In this document: one piece after another, positions 6,818 to 14,371 of the stretch
Numbering within the stretch: the stretch's first letter is position 1
Layout: each line of letters opens with the position of its first letter
DNA from: Spirochaetaceae bacterium
Lineage (GTDB): Bacteria; Spirochaetota; Spirochaetia; SZUA-6; Bin103
NCBI GenBank assembly: GCA_028818385.1
Contig: JAPPNY010000027.1
Location: 2,613 to 22,106 of the forward strand
DNA: 19,494 nucleotides
Direction: 5' to 3'
Notes under the pieces: generated by a model
The model's input: only the letters and a program-made list of their open reading frames with translations
What the model was told of the DNA's origin: nothing
The model's database searches: none
Made by a program: the position numbers and the translations under genes

Positions 6818-7630
6818 CTATCTTACCGGGGCGCACGCGAAGACCTGCGTGTCGTAGCACTCCCGGAACCCCTGGCGGACCAGGTTGGCGAGCGACGGCC
6901 GCAGAATGCTCAGGGTTTCCACCATCACGATACGGCTGCCGCGAGCGTGCGCGGCGCGGACTCGGGCCGCGATCAGCGCGTTCTGCGCCCCGCGCGACCG
7001 GTCCGCCTCGCGCGTCGCGGCCAGGAACAGATACGCGGCCGCGCCGACGACACAGAGGCCGGACGCGGCGACCGGACGGTCACCGTCGAAAGCAAGGTAG
7101 TGAAGGCAGTCGTCACGGCCGATCGTTCCCAGGTAGGCGCCGGCAAACTCGCCATGGAGCTCGTTGAGGAATCCCGTCTGGGCGCGCAACTCCGGCGCCT
7201 TCAGAGCGCGCACGCGCAGCGCCGTCCGATGCGGGGCAACCGCTTCGGGGGAGCGAGTCAGCGCGATGTATCGCGGACCGTCGAACGGCCGCAGTCCCAG
7301 CTCGGGCAGCCACTGCCGGATCTCTTCCATCTGCGGGCACGGGCTCAGCCAGAAGAACCACCGCCTCACTCCGGCAGCGGCGAATCTCTCGACGATCTCC
7401 TCTACCTCGCCGCGACTCGCCGGTCGGCTCACGCCGATGAACTCCGCCCGGTTGCGGTTGGTCGAGGGATACTCCGCGGTCGATGACCGGTCGATCGTCA
7501 GGAAGCCGCCACCGAGCTCCGCACACTCGGCGCCGGGAACACTCTCGGCCAAGGCACGTCGCGGAGCGTAGAGGTGGCGCGCAACCTCGGCAGCGGTCAT
7601 GCGGGGCGGCCCGGTCGATGCCCGGAGCAT
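6818..7630 (-). CDS. GNAT-like N-acetyltransferase domain protein
   Basis: A 270-residue soluble protein, first gene of the exporter operon. The C-terminal half (about 137-268) has GNAT features: HYLAFDGDRPVAASGLCVVGAAAYLFLAATR forms the beta-strand block, and the acetyl-CoA-binding helix region is DRSRGAQNALIAARVRAAHARG (about 210-231), where RSRGAQNAL stands for the (Q/R)-x-x-G-x-(G/A) motif. The N-terminal half (about 12-130) is a less clear, possibly degenerate GNAT-like domain, and VRRWFFWLSPCP with LPELGLRPFDG supports a two-domain arrangement. The start is either ATG 7630 or the internal ATG 7600 (MTAAEVARHLYAPRR); I could not see a ribosome site that decides. The gene is divergent from vapB, 45 bases away, so they may share regulatory DNA. 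The position suggests it modifies the exported compound or confers tolerance (inference). Confidence 0.7.
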   Translation of the reverse strand: MLRASTGPPRMTAAEVARHLYAPRRALAESVPGAECAELGGGFLTIDRSSTAEYPSTNRNRAEFIGVSRPASRGEVEEIVERFAAAGVRRWFFWLSPCPQMEEIRQWLPELGLRPFDGPRYIALTRSPEAVAPHRTALRVRALKAPELRAQTGFLNELHGEFAGAYLGTIGRDDCLHYLAFDGDRPVAASGLCVVGAAAYLFLAATREADRSRGAQNALIAARVRAAHARGSRIVMVETLSILRPSLANLVRQGFRECYDTQVFACAPVR

Positions 7631-7636
7631 CCATCG

Positions 7637-7676
7637 ATTGACATCAATGCATCAATAGATCTATGTAACGATGTCA
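7637..7676 (+). promoter_or_regulatory. VapBC promoter with nested palindromes (probable autoregulatory operator)
   Basis: TTGACA (7638-7643) is followed 18 bases later by TATGTA (7662-7667), ending 8 bases before the vapB ATG. Superimposed are several symmetries: a 7-bp inverted repeat TGACATC (7639-7645) / GATGTCA (7670-7676), a perfect 10-bp palindrome ATAGATCTAT (7655-7664), the small palindrome ATTGA-CA-TCAAT (7637-7648) and a direct repeat CATCAAT (7642-7648 and 7650-7656). The block is AT-rich against a very GC-rich background. VapB ribbon-helix-helix proteins usually repress their own promoter by binding such repeats. Confidence 0.65.
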
Positions 7677-7924
7677 TGCGTACGACCATCACGATCGATG
7701 ACGACGTAGCCGCGGAGCTCGCCCGGATCCGCAGCCAGCGCGGCGAGAGCTTCAAGAGAGTCGTCAACGACACGCTCCGCGCCGGGCTCGCGCACGCGTC
7801 CGCGTCCCGGCGCCCGCGCCGGCCGTATCGGACCCGGCCCGTGTCGCTCGGACGATGCAAGCTCGACAGCATCGATGACATCCCGCGGGTCCTGGCGATC
7901 GCCGAGGGAGAAGCCCACTCGTGA
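7676..7924 (+). CDS. vapB: VapB-type ribbon-helix-helix antitoxin
   Basis: An 82-residue protein starting MRTTITIDDDVAAELARIRSQ, a classical ribbon-helix-helix DNA-binding start (strand about 2-7, helices about 9-20 and 24-37 with SFKRVVNDTLRAGL). The C-terminal tail, rich in arginine and then containing LDSIDDIPRVLAIAEGEAH, would wrap the toxin. Its TGA overlaps the GTG start of the PIN toxin by 4 bases (GTGA), the usual coupled arrangement. The frame remains open far upstream, but the ATG at 7676 is the only one giving the normal RHH N-terminus. No good Shine-Dalgarno precedes it and the promoter ends only 8 bases upstream, so the mRNA may be leaderless. Likely role: neutralises VapC and represses the operon. 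Confidence 0.88.
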   Translation: MRTTITIDDDVAAELARIRSQRGESFKRVVNDTLRAGLAHASASRRPRRPYRTRPVSLGRCKLDSIDDIPRVLAIAEGEAHS

Positions 7925-8349
7925 TCCTGGTCGACGCCAACCTGCTGCTGTACGCGCAGGTGGACACCTTCGAGCAGCACGCGGCGGCTCGCCGGTGGCT
8001 TGACGATCGGCTCAACGGCGTTGAGCGGGTCGGCCTTCCGTGGCCGTCGTTGCTGGCGTTCGTACGTATCGTTTCCAATCCCCGCGTGTTCGAGTCCCCC
8101 CTGGCCGTCAGCGAGGCGTGGGACCACGTCGGCCGCTGGCTGGACTGCGAACCTGCCTGGATCCCGGCTCCCACGGACCGCCATCGGGAGGTACTGGGGC
8201 GGCTGCTGAGCGATCATGAGATGCCGGCGGAGATGATACCGGATGCCCATCTGGCCGCGCTTGCACTGGAGCACGGTCTGGTGGTCTGCTCCAGCGACCT
8301 CGGGTTCGGCCGCTTCCCGGAGGTGCGCTGGGAGAATCCCCTCGCCTGA
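7921..8349 (+). CDS. vapC: VapC-type PIN-domain toxin (ribonuclease)
   Basis: A 142-residue single PIN domain, predicted magnesium-dependent RNase toxin. The first catalytic aspartate is D5 in ILVDANLLLY. E104 and D108 lie in AEMIPDAHLAALALEHG, and D126 in VVCSSDLGFGRF. The C-terminal VRWENPLA is typical of the TIGR00028-like (Mtu PIN) subgroup. The second acidic position often seen in other VapCs (the E of LLEFLR) is alanine here (LLAF at 44-47), which I believe is common in this subgroup. The GTG start at 7921 overlaps the antitoxin stop, supporting co-translation. Length is normal and no frame damage is visible, so the toxin appears functional. Confidence 0.92.
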   Translation: MILVDANLLLYAQVDTFEQHAAARRWLDDRLNGVERVGLPWPSLLAFVRIVSNPRVFESPLAVSEAWDHVGRWLDCEPAWIPAPTDRHREVLGRLLSDHEMPAEMIPDAHLAALALEHGLVVCSSDLGFGRFPEVRWENPLA

Positions 8350-8456
8350 CACGGCCCCACATCGGCGGCCCCCAAACGACCAGTCCCCGGGCGGCGCCGA
8401 CCGAGGGTCGATCGAGCACGCCACGCCGCAGCCGCCCGGTGCATAATGCCGGGCCA

Positions 8457-9476
8457 ATGCGCCTCAGAGTGACGCGACCCCGGCATCTGCCACGCACTGC
8501 GTCGGCGCTGGTGGCCGCGCTGGCGGCGCTGACCGCCGGCTGCTTCCTGTTGCCCCAGGAGGAGGAGATCCTGGCGCCGCCCCTGGTCGAGCCGCCGGAG
8601 ATCAGCTACCGCACCATGGTCGTGGAGCTGGACACCATCGAGCGCCGCGTCGTGGTCGGCGGCGCCATCGTCTATCCGACGCAGATCGCGCTGCAGTTCG
8701 GGGAACGCTCCGGGCGGCTGAAGGAGGTGCTCGTACGGCTGGGCGACGACGTGACGGCGGGCCAAGTGCTGGCGACTCTCGACACCGACACGCTGCGCCT
8801 CGACGTCGAACGCCAGCGCATCCGCGTGCGCCGCGCGGAGCTCGGGATGGAGCGGACCGCGGCGCTGGGAGCCGATCGCTTCCAACAGGAGATGGCCGGG
8901 CTCGACGTGCAGTTGGAGCGCCTGGCGCTGGATCAGCTTGAAACGGAGCTTGCGAAATCGACGCTGCGCTCGCCGATCGACGGCGAGGTGGTGTTCGTCA
9001 CCCGCGTCTTTCCGGGCGAGCCGATCGGCGCCCGGCAGACCGTGGTGCAGGTCGCCGACCCGCGCGACCTGCTGTTCGCCTACCGCGGACAACGCGACGA
9101 CGAGTTCTCGCTCGGCAGGGAGGTCACCATCAACCTGCGCGGGGACACGTATCCCGGCGAGGTCGTCATGACCCCGCGCAACGCGCCGCTCGATGCGCCG
9201 GACGAGATGCGCGACGTGGTGCTGGTCCGCGTCGACGCCCCGCCGGAGGCGCTGACCCGCGGCCAGACCGGCACCGCGTCGATGGTGACCGACCGGCGCG
9301 AGGACGTGATCGTGCTGCCGTCGGACGCGGTGCAGACCTACGTCAACCGCCGGTTCGTGTTCGTGCTGGAGGATGACCTGCGCATCGAACGGTCCGTGGA
9401 GGTGGGGTTGTCCACGTCGACCCAGGTGGAGATCGTCGACGGCCTTTCGGTCGGCGAGACGGTGGTGCTCCGCTGA
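8457..9476 (+). CDS. Membrane fusion protein / periplasmic adaptor (MacA/HlyD-like), probable lipoprotein
   Basis: A 339-residue adaptor expected to connect an inner-membrane transporter to outer components. The N-terminus is basic, then a hydrophobic stretch ALVAALAALTAGC ends in a lipobox-like LTAGC with C29 as the probable lipidation site. The core shows the split lipoyl domain: GRLKEVLVRLGDDVTAGQVLATLD first half, a short alpha-hairpin (about 95-150), and STLRSPIDGEVVFVTRVFPGEPI second half. A beta-barrel follows, then a membrane-proximal domain (VLPSDAVQTYVNRRFVFVLEDD to the end). ATG 8457 is chosen over GTG 8439 because it gives a normal signal peptide. CATAAT ends 9 bases upstream, possibly a -10 element without a clear -35. 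It is followed 8 bases later by an FtsX-type permease, so it fits a MacA-like rather than an RND pump partner. Confidence 0.85.
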   Translation: MRLRVTRPRHLPRTASALVAALAALTAGCFLLPQEEEILAPPLVEPPEISYRTMVVELDTIERRVVVGGAIVYPTQIALQFGERSGRLKEVLVRLGDDVTAGQVLATLDTDTLRLDVERQRIRVRRAELGMERTAALGADRFQQEMAGLDVQLERLALDQLETELAKSTLRSPIDGEVVFVTRVFPGEPIGARQTVVQVADPRDLLFAYRGQRDDEFSLGREVTINLRGDTYPGEVVMTPRNAPLDAPDEMRDVVLVRVDAPPEALTRGQTGTASMVTDRREDVIVLPSDAVQTYVNRRFVFVLEDDLRIERSVEVGLSTSTQVEIVDGLSVGETVVLR

Positions 9477-9484
9477 GCGCGCCG

Positions 9485-12325
9485 TTGATCGCGCGGCGCA
9501 TCCGCGGGCGCGGCTGGCTGGCGGTCGCGCTGGCGGCGGCGGCCACGCTCAGCGTGGCGCTGCTGGCCTCCACGCCCATGTACGCCGACGGGGTGCTGCA
9601 GCGCCTGCTCACCCGCGACCTGGAGCGCCAGCAGGCGCGCACCGGCCGTTATCCGGGCACCGCCGTCCTGGAGGTCGACCTGTACGCGCTGCGCCGCAAG
9701 GCCGAACGCGCGCCCTACGTCAACGAGATCGACCGGGAGCTCACCGAGCGCTTGGTGCCGGCGCTGCGGGTACCGATCATCGCCGCCATGCGGCAACTCC
9801 GCCTGGACTACGTGTACGACAACCGGCCCGCCGGGGACGACCTGACCAAGGTGTTCGCCCGCGTGGAGGCGATCGCGGACCTGGGCGCGCACGTCGAGGT
9901 GACCCACGGCCGCATGTTCGAGCCGGCCACGGGCGACCCGGCCGGAGACGGCACCGACGTGTACGAGGCGATCGTGACCGCGGAGGCGTTCCGGGAGCTG
10001 GAGCTGCAGCTCGGCCGCACCTACCAGCTCCACGATCTGCTCGGCCACGTGCCGAGGCTCAGGATCAAGGTCGTGGGGGTGTTCACCAAGAGCGATCCGC
10101 GCGACCTGTTCTGGTTCGGCCGTTTCTCCCGGCTGTCCACCAGCTACCTGATCGACTTCTCCACGTTCGAGCGCCACTTCCTGGACACCGAGGCGCGCAA
10201 CCTGACGCGCGCCTACTGGCACTATGCGATCGACTACCACGAGCTGACGATCCGCGACGTGCCCACCGTGATGCGCCGCTACCAGGACTACGTGCGCCTG
10301 GCGGCGCCCGCGGGCGTGAGCTTCAACTTCGCCATCGCGCCGCTCCTGGAGTCCTACCTGCTGCGCGCGGCCACGCTGCAGCGCACCCTGTCGTTCCTGC
10401 AGATCCCGTCGGCGCTGCTGCTGCTGCTGTTCGTGGCGATGCTGTCGCAGCTTGTCATCGACGGCGATCGCAACGAGATCGCCGTGCTCAAGAGCCGCGG
10501 CGCCGCCGGCCGCCAGATCCTCTCAGCCTACCTGATCGAGGCGCTGCTGCTGGGCGCGATCGGGCTGCTGCTCGGCCTGCCGCTGGCCGTCCTGATCGTG
10601 CGGGTGATCGGCGCTTCCAACGGGTTCCTGGACTTCGTGGCGCGGCCGGCGCTGCCGCTCCTGTTGAGCTGGAAGATGGTCGGCTATGCCCTCGTGGGCG
10701 TGGCGATCTTCGTCGGCTCGCTGGTGGTGCCGCTGGTGCGCACCACGGGCGTGTCCATCGTCGGGCTGAAGAGCCGGCACGCACGCGCGCCGCGCTCGCT
10801 GCCGTGGCAGCGGTTCATGCTCGACTTCGTGCTGCTCGGCCTGGCCGGCTACGCCTTCGTGTCGTTCCGCCAGCGCCGGACGATCCAGGAGTTGATTCCG
10901 GCCGAGTCGGCGCCGCTCGACCCGCTGCTGTTCCTGGCGTCGACGGCGTTCATCCTGGGCGCGGGCCTGCTGACCCTGCGCCTGTTTCCGATCGCGGTGC
11001 GGCTGGTGTTCCGCCTGGGGCGAGCCCTGTGGTCGCCGGCCCTGTACGCCGGCCTGGTCCAGGTGAGCCGCTCGCGCGGCCGCGAGTACTTCGCGATGAT
11101 CTTCCTGATCCTGACGCTGGGCGTGGGGCTGGCCTCCAGCACGACCGCCCGCACGATCAATCGCAGCGCCGAGGACGACATCTCCTACCAGGTCGGAGCG
11201 GACCTCGCGCTGCTGCCGGAGTTCCAGAGCGACGAGCCTCCGGAGAGCGTGGACCTGCTGGATCCGCTGGCGGCCCCGGCCGCGGCGCCCGGCTCCGCAC
11301 CGGCGGTCCAGTACCGGGCGCCGCCGCTCGGACCGTTCCGCGCGCTGCCGGGGGTCGATCAGCTCACCACCGTGTTCCGCGCCCCGTCGGCCAGCATGAT
11401 CGTCCCCGGCAGCTCCCGCGTGGCCCTGCAGGTGATGGCCGTGGTCCCGCACGAGTTCGGGCACGTCACCTGGTTCCGCGGCGACCTGCTGCCGTCCCAC
11501 ATCAACCACCACCTGAACCTCCTCTCCGACCACCCGACCGGCATCCTGCTGTCGGCCGACCTTCGCGATCGGGGCAACGTGCGGCTCGGCGACCTGGTGC
11601 GCCTCACCTGGAAGCGGCAGTTGCCGCTCCAGGCGGTCGTGCTGGGCTTCGTCGACTACTGGCCGTCGTTCGACCCGAACGCCGCCGGCCGGGGCCGCAC
11701 GCGCACGTTCGCCGTGGCCAACTTCGACTACGTGTTCGCGAAGATGGCCACCGAGCCGTACGAGCTGTGGATGGACCTGGAGCCGGGCGCGCAGAGCGGC
11801 CCGCTCTACACCGCCGTGGAGGAGCAGGAGCTGCGCGTCCTGGAGATCCGCGACACCTCGCAGCTCACCATCGAGGCCAAGAACGACCCGCTGCTGCAGG
11901 GCACCAACGGCGTGCTCACCTTCGGCTTCCTCACCGCCGTGCTGGTGAGCGTGACCGGCTACGTGCTGTTCCTGGTGTTCGCGTTGCGCGAGCGCACCCT
12001 GCAGTTCGGGTTGCTGCGGGCCCTGGGCGTGCACCGGCGGCAGGTGGTCGGCATGCTGGTGCTGGAGCAGCTCCTGACCGGCGGCTTCGCGATCATCGCC
12101 GGGCTGGCGATCGGGCAGCTTGCGGCGGTGCTGTACGTGCCGCTTCTGCAGCTTGCCGGCCCCGCCGCCGAGCAGATCCTGCCCTTCCGGGTGGTGGCGC
12201 TGCGCAGCGACTACCTGCGCTTCTACGTCCTGGCGCTCGTCATCATGGCCGCCGGCGCGGTGCTGTTCCAATCGCTGGTGCGCCGGCTGCGCGTGCACGA
12301 GGCGCTCAAGCTCGGCGAGGAGTAG
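9485..12325 (+). CDS. Large FtsX-type ABC transporter permease with two FtsX domains
   Basis: A 946-residue inner-membrane protein without ATPase motifs. About ten membrane segments: 11-30, then a periplasmic part of about 270 residues, a block at roughly 300-325, 345-375, 399-420, 443-460, 479-503 and 535-552, a second periplasmic part of about 260 residues (553-810), and a last block at roughly 814-834, 858-885 and 909-930. The FtsX signature segments are DRNEIAVLKSRGAAGRQIL and RERTLQFGLLRALGVHRRQVVG. In MacB/LolCE-type proteins such a segment follows a TM helix and contacts the ATPase. The start is a TTG at 9485, 8 bases after the adaptor stop; no better start was seen. It pairs with the adaptor upstream and would need a LolD/MacB-like ATPase encoded elsewhere. 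The family is firm; the substrate (lipoprotein, lipid, peptide or drug) is unknown. Confidence 0.88.
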   Translation: MIARRIRGRGWLAVALAAAATLSVALLASTPMYADGVLQRLLTRDLERQQARTGRYPGTAVLEVDLYALRRKAERAPYVNEIDRELTERLVPALRVPIIAAMRQLRLDYVYDNRPAGDDLTKVFARVEAIADLGAHVEVTHGRMFEPATGDPAGDGTDVYEAIVTAEAFRELELQLGRTYQLHDLLGHVPRLRIKVVGVFTKSDPRDLFWFGRFSRLSTSYLIDFSTFERHFLDTEARNLTRAYWHYAIDYHELTIRDVPTVMRRYQDYVRLAAPAGVSFNFAIAPLLESYLLRAATLQRTLSFLQIPSALLLLLFVAMLSQLVIDGDRNEIAVLKSRGAAGRQILSAYLIEALLLGAIGLLLGLPLAVLIVRVIGASNGFLDFVARPALPLLLSWKMVGYALVGVAIFVGSLVVPLVRTTGVSIVGLKSRHARAPRSLPWQRFMLDFVLLGLAGYAFVSFRQRRTIQELIPAESAPLDPLLFLASTAFILGAGLLTLRLFPIAVRLVFRLGRALWSPALYAGLVQVSRSRGREYFAMIFLILTLGVGLASSTTARTINRSAEDDISYQVGADLALLPEFQSDEPPESVDLLDPLAAPAAAPGSAPAVQYRAPPLGPFRALPGVDQLTTVFRAPSASMIVPGSSRVALQVMAVVPHEFGHVTWFRGDLLPSHINHHLNLLSDHPTGILLSADLRDRGNVRLGDLVRLTWKRQLPLQAVVLGFVDYWPSFDPNAAGRGRTRTFAVANFDYVFAKMATEPYELWMDLEPGAQSGPLYTAVEEQELRVLEIRDTSQLTIEAKNDPLLQGTNGVLTFGFLTAVLVSVTGYVLFLVFALRERTLQFGLLRALGVHRRQVVGMLVLEQLLTGGFAIIAGLAIGQLAAVLYVPLLQLAGPAAEQILPFRVVALRSDYLRFYVLALVIMAAGAVLFQSLVRRLRVHEALKLGEE

Positions 12326-12379
12326 CGCTGCTCCGGGACTTCCCCAGCGGCCCCGCATCGCGTACAGTGCCGCCGATCG

Positions 12380-13393
12380 ATGGCTGAACCCCACGCCCCA
12401 GTCTCATCGCAGGCGGCACCGGCGGACGCTCCTGCCCCATCGCGGGCGCTCCCGAGCGACCTGCGCCGCCGCCTGCGCGCCGAAACGTGGCAACGCGCCA
12501 AGCAGATGCGGCTGCTCTACTTGCTGTTCCTGCTGCCGCTGGCGATCTTCATCGTGTTCCATTACTTCCCCATCTACGGGAACATCATCGCCTTCAAGGA
12601 CTTCCGCATCGGCCGCGGCTACTGGGGCAGCCGCTGGGTGGGCCTGCTCCACTTCGAGGATTTCTTTCGCAACCCGTACGCGTGGCGGATCATCCGCAAT
12701 ACGGTGGTGATCAGCACGCTCAAGCTGCTGTGGGGCTTCCCGGCGCCGATCCTGCTGGCGTTGCTGGTCAACGAGCTGACCAGCCAGCCGTTCAAGAAGA
12801 CGGTGCAGACCATCTCCTACCTCCCGCACTTCATGTCGTGGGTCATCCTTGCCACGATCCTGCGGGAGATCCTTTCCCCGCAGAGCGGCCCGCTCGCCCA
12901 GATCGCGATATGGCTGGGGCAGGAGCCTCCCGACGTGCTCCAGACCAGCTCCCTGTTCCGGCCCATGCTCATCGTCACGGAGATCTGGAAGGAGATGGGC
13001 TGGCAGTCGGTGATCTACCTGGCCGCCCTGGCCTCGATCGATCCCGAGCTCTACGAGTCCGCGACCGTGGACGGCACCAACCGCGTGCAGCGGACGATCC
13101 ACATCACCCTGCCGTCGCTGTTGCCGGTGATTACAATTCTGGCGATCCTGCGTATCGGCCGCCTGCTGGAGGGCGGCTTCGAACAGATCTTCAACTTGTA
13201 CAACCCGCTGGTCTACGAGGTGGCCGACGTCATCGACACCTTCGTCTATCGGCGTGCATTCGAAGGCGAGGGGGGGCTCAATCAGTACGACTACACAACC
13301 GCCGTGACCCTGTTTCAACGCGGACTGGGGTTTCTGCTGCTGCTGGGTGCCCACAAACTCGCCCGACGCCTGACCGGCCAGGGGGTCTGGTAG
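12380..13393 (+). CDS. Carbohydrate-type ABC importer permease, LplB-like
   Basis: A 337-residue inner-membrane protein, one of two channel subunits of an importer. After a polar, alanine/proline-rich cytoplasmic tail of about 40 residues, the first TM runs from LLYLLFLLPLAIFIVFHYFP. FPIYGNIIAFKDF immediately following is the LplB/YtcP-type hallmark. The cytoplasmic EAA loop is ESATVDGTNRVQRTIHITLP at 226-245, the site that docks the ATPase. Further TMs include FPAPILLALLVNEL and MSWVILATILREIL. The ATG at 12380 lacks a Shine-Dalgarno; TACAGT ends 11 bases upstream. The downstream permease begins on the base after the stop. Family substrates are often oligosaccharides or sugar-containing compounds; the actual one cannot be told here. 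Confidence 0.92.
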   Translation: MAEPHAPVSSQAAPADAPAPSRALPSDLRRRLRAETWQRAKQMRLLYLLFLLPLAIFIVFHYFPIYGNIIAFKDFRIGRGYWGSRWVGLLHFEDFFRNPYAWRIIRNTVVISTLKLLWGFPAPILLALLVNELTSQPFKKTVQTISYLPHFMSWVILATILREILSPQSGPLAQIAIWLGQEPPDVLQTSSLFRPMLIVTEIWKEMGWQSVIYLAALASIDPELYESATVDGTNRVQRTIHITLPSLLPVITILAILRIGRLLEGGFEQIFNLYNPLVYEVADVIDTFVYRRAFEGEGGLNQYDYTTAVTLFQRGLGFLLLLGAHKLARRLTGQGVW

Positions 13394-14296
13394 GTGGCCC
13401 AGGCCCTTGGTGCGCGGCGAGGCATCGGCGGGTTCGCCTTCGATCTGGGCAACACGCTGCTCCTGGCGCTGTTCGCGTTCACGATCCTGGTGCCGTTCTG
13501 GATCATGCTGGTGCTGTCGTTCACGCCCAACGAGTGGGCCAACGACCTGGGGCTGAAACTGTGGACCGCGCGCTGGAGTCTGGCGACCTACCGGTTCTCA
13601 CTGTCCAGCTACGGCGACGTGGTGGAGGCGTATGGCAACTCGATCTTCCGCACACTGTTCGGGACGGCCGCGATCGTGGTTGCCACGGTGGCCGCCGCCT
13701 ACCCGCTGTCGAAGAAGCGGCTGCCCGGCCGGACTCTGATGACCGTGGTGATCCTGATCACCCTGTTCTTCTCCGGTGGCTTCATCACCCTGTACTTGGT
13801 GGTTCGCGGCGTGGGGCTGCTCAACTCGCGATGGGCGCTCATCCTGCCCAGCATGGCCAACGGCTTCTACATCCTGATCATGCGCAACTTCCTGATGACC
13901 ATCGACGACGCCTATGAGGAAGCGGCCTTCGTCGATGGCGCCAATTACATCCAGATCCTGACGCGCGTAATGCTACCCCTGTCCAAGCCGGTGCTGGCGG
14001 TGATCGCCCTGTGGGCGGCGGTGTTCCACTGGAACGAGTGGTTCCACGCGCTGCTGTTCCTGAACGACGAGTCCAAGCTGGTGCTGCAGCTCATCCTGCG
14101 GCGCATGATGTTCCTGCTCACCTCCGACGACCTGTTCGACATGCTGGACTGGGCCGACCAGCAAGGCATCATCCTGCCTACCAAGGCGGTGCGCGCGGCC
14201 GTGATGCTGCTGACCATCGGGCCGATCGTACTGGCCTACCCGTTCCTGCAGAGGTACTTCGTCAAGGGCATTTTCGTAGGCGGACTGAAGGGCTAA
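13394..14296 (+). CDS. Carbohydrate-type ABC importer permease, YtcP-like (CarB/UgpE-type)
   Basis: A 300-residue inner-membrane protein, the second channel subunit. The first TM is NTLLLALFAFTILVPFWIML with the usual SFTPNEWAND following. Further segments are TAAIVVATVAAAYPLSKKRL and MTVVILITLFFSGGFITLYLV. The EAA loop is EEAAFVDGANYIQILTRVML (175-194), then PLSKPVLA. The C-terminal tail PFLQRYFVKGIFVGGLKG is diagnostic for this permease class. The GTG start at 13394 follows directly on the TAG of the first permease. AGGGGG about 8 bases upstream, inside the preceding gene, may serve as ribosome site. It is followed by a stem-loop and the binding-protein gene. Confidence 0.93.
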   Translation: MAQALGARRGIGGFAFDLGNTLLLALFAFTILVPFWIMLVLSFTPNEWANDLGLKLWTARWSLATYRFSLSSYGDVVEAYGNSIFRTLFGTAAIVVATVAAAYPLSKKRLPGRTLMTVVILITLFFSGGFITLYLVVRGVGLLNSRWALILPSMANGFYILIMRNFLMTIDDAYEEAAFVDGANYIQILTRVMLPLSKPVLAVIALWAAVFHWNEWFHALLFLNDESKLVLQLILRRMMFLLTSDDLFDMLDWADQQGIILPTKAVRAAVMLLTIGPIVLAYPFLQRYFVKGIFVGGLKG

Positions 14297-14310
14297 CGTG
14301 ATGATTCGAA

Positions 14311-14341
14311 ATCCGGCGCGTTGTCGCCGGTCGCGCCGGAT
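14311..14341 (+). repeat. Perfect 10-bp intercistronic stem-loop before the binding-protein gene
   Basis: ATCCGGCGCG (14311-14320) and CGCGCCGGAT (14332-14341) are exact inverted copies around an 11-base loop. The element sits in the 75-base gap between permease and binding protein and ends 18 bases before the ribosome site. There is no T run, so it should not terminate. It more likely marks an RNA-processing or 3'-end-protecting structure that lets the binding protein be made at a higher level. Confidence 0.7.
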
Positions 14342-14359
14342 GGCGCACAAGAACTTCCC

Positions 14360-14366
14360 AAGGTGG
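14360..14366 (+). promoter_or_regulatory. Ribosome binding site of the solute-binding protein gene
   Basis: AAGGTGG lies 5 bases before ATG 14372. It decides this start over an in-frame TTG at 14321, which would fall inside the upstream stem-loop and put 17 odd residues before the signal peptide. Confidence 0.75.
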
Positions 14367-14371
14367 TACGA

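Noticed and set aside
8214..9092. Minus-strand frame of 292 codons across the vapC end and the adaptor
   Set aside because: No domain, opposite two recognisable genes, composition typical of a shadow frame.
9373..12387. Open frame of 1004 codons on the plus strand, shifted relative to the FtsX permease
   Set aside because: Its translation is arginine/proline/alanine-rich without domains, while the 9485-12325 frame encodes a real membrane protein.
10523..12394. Open frame of 623 codons on the minus strand
   Set aside because: It lies opposite the FtsX permease, is rich in His, Gln, Arg and Glu with no recognisable domain, and is a by-product of GC-rich codon use. The plus-strand gene has clear TM and FtsX features.
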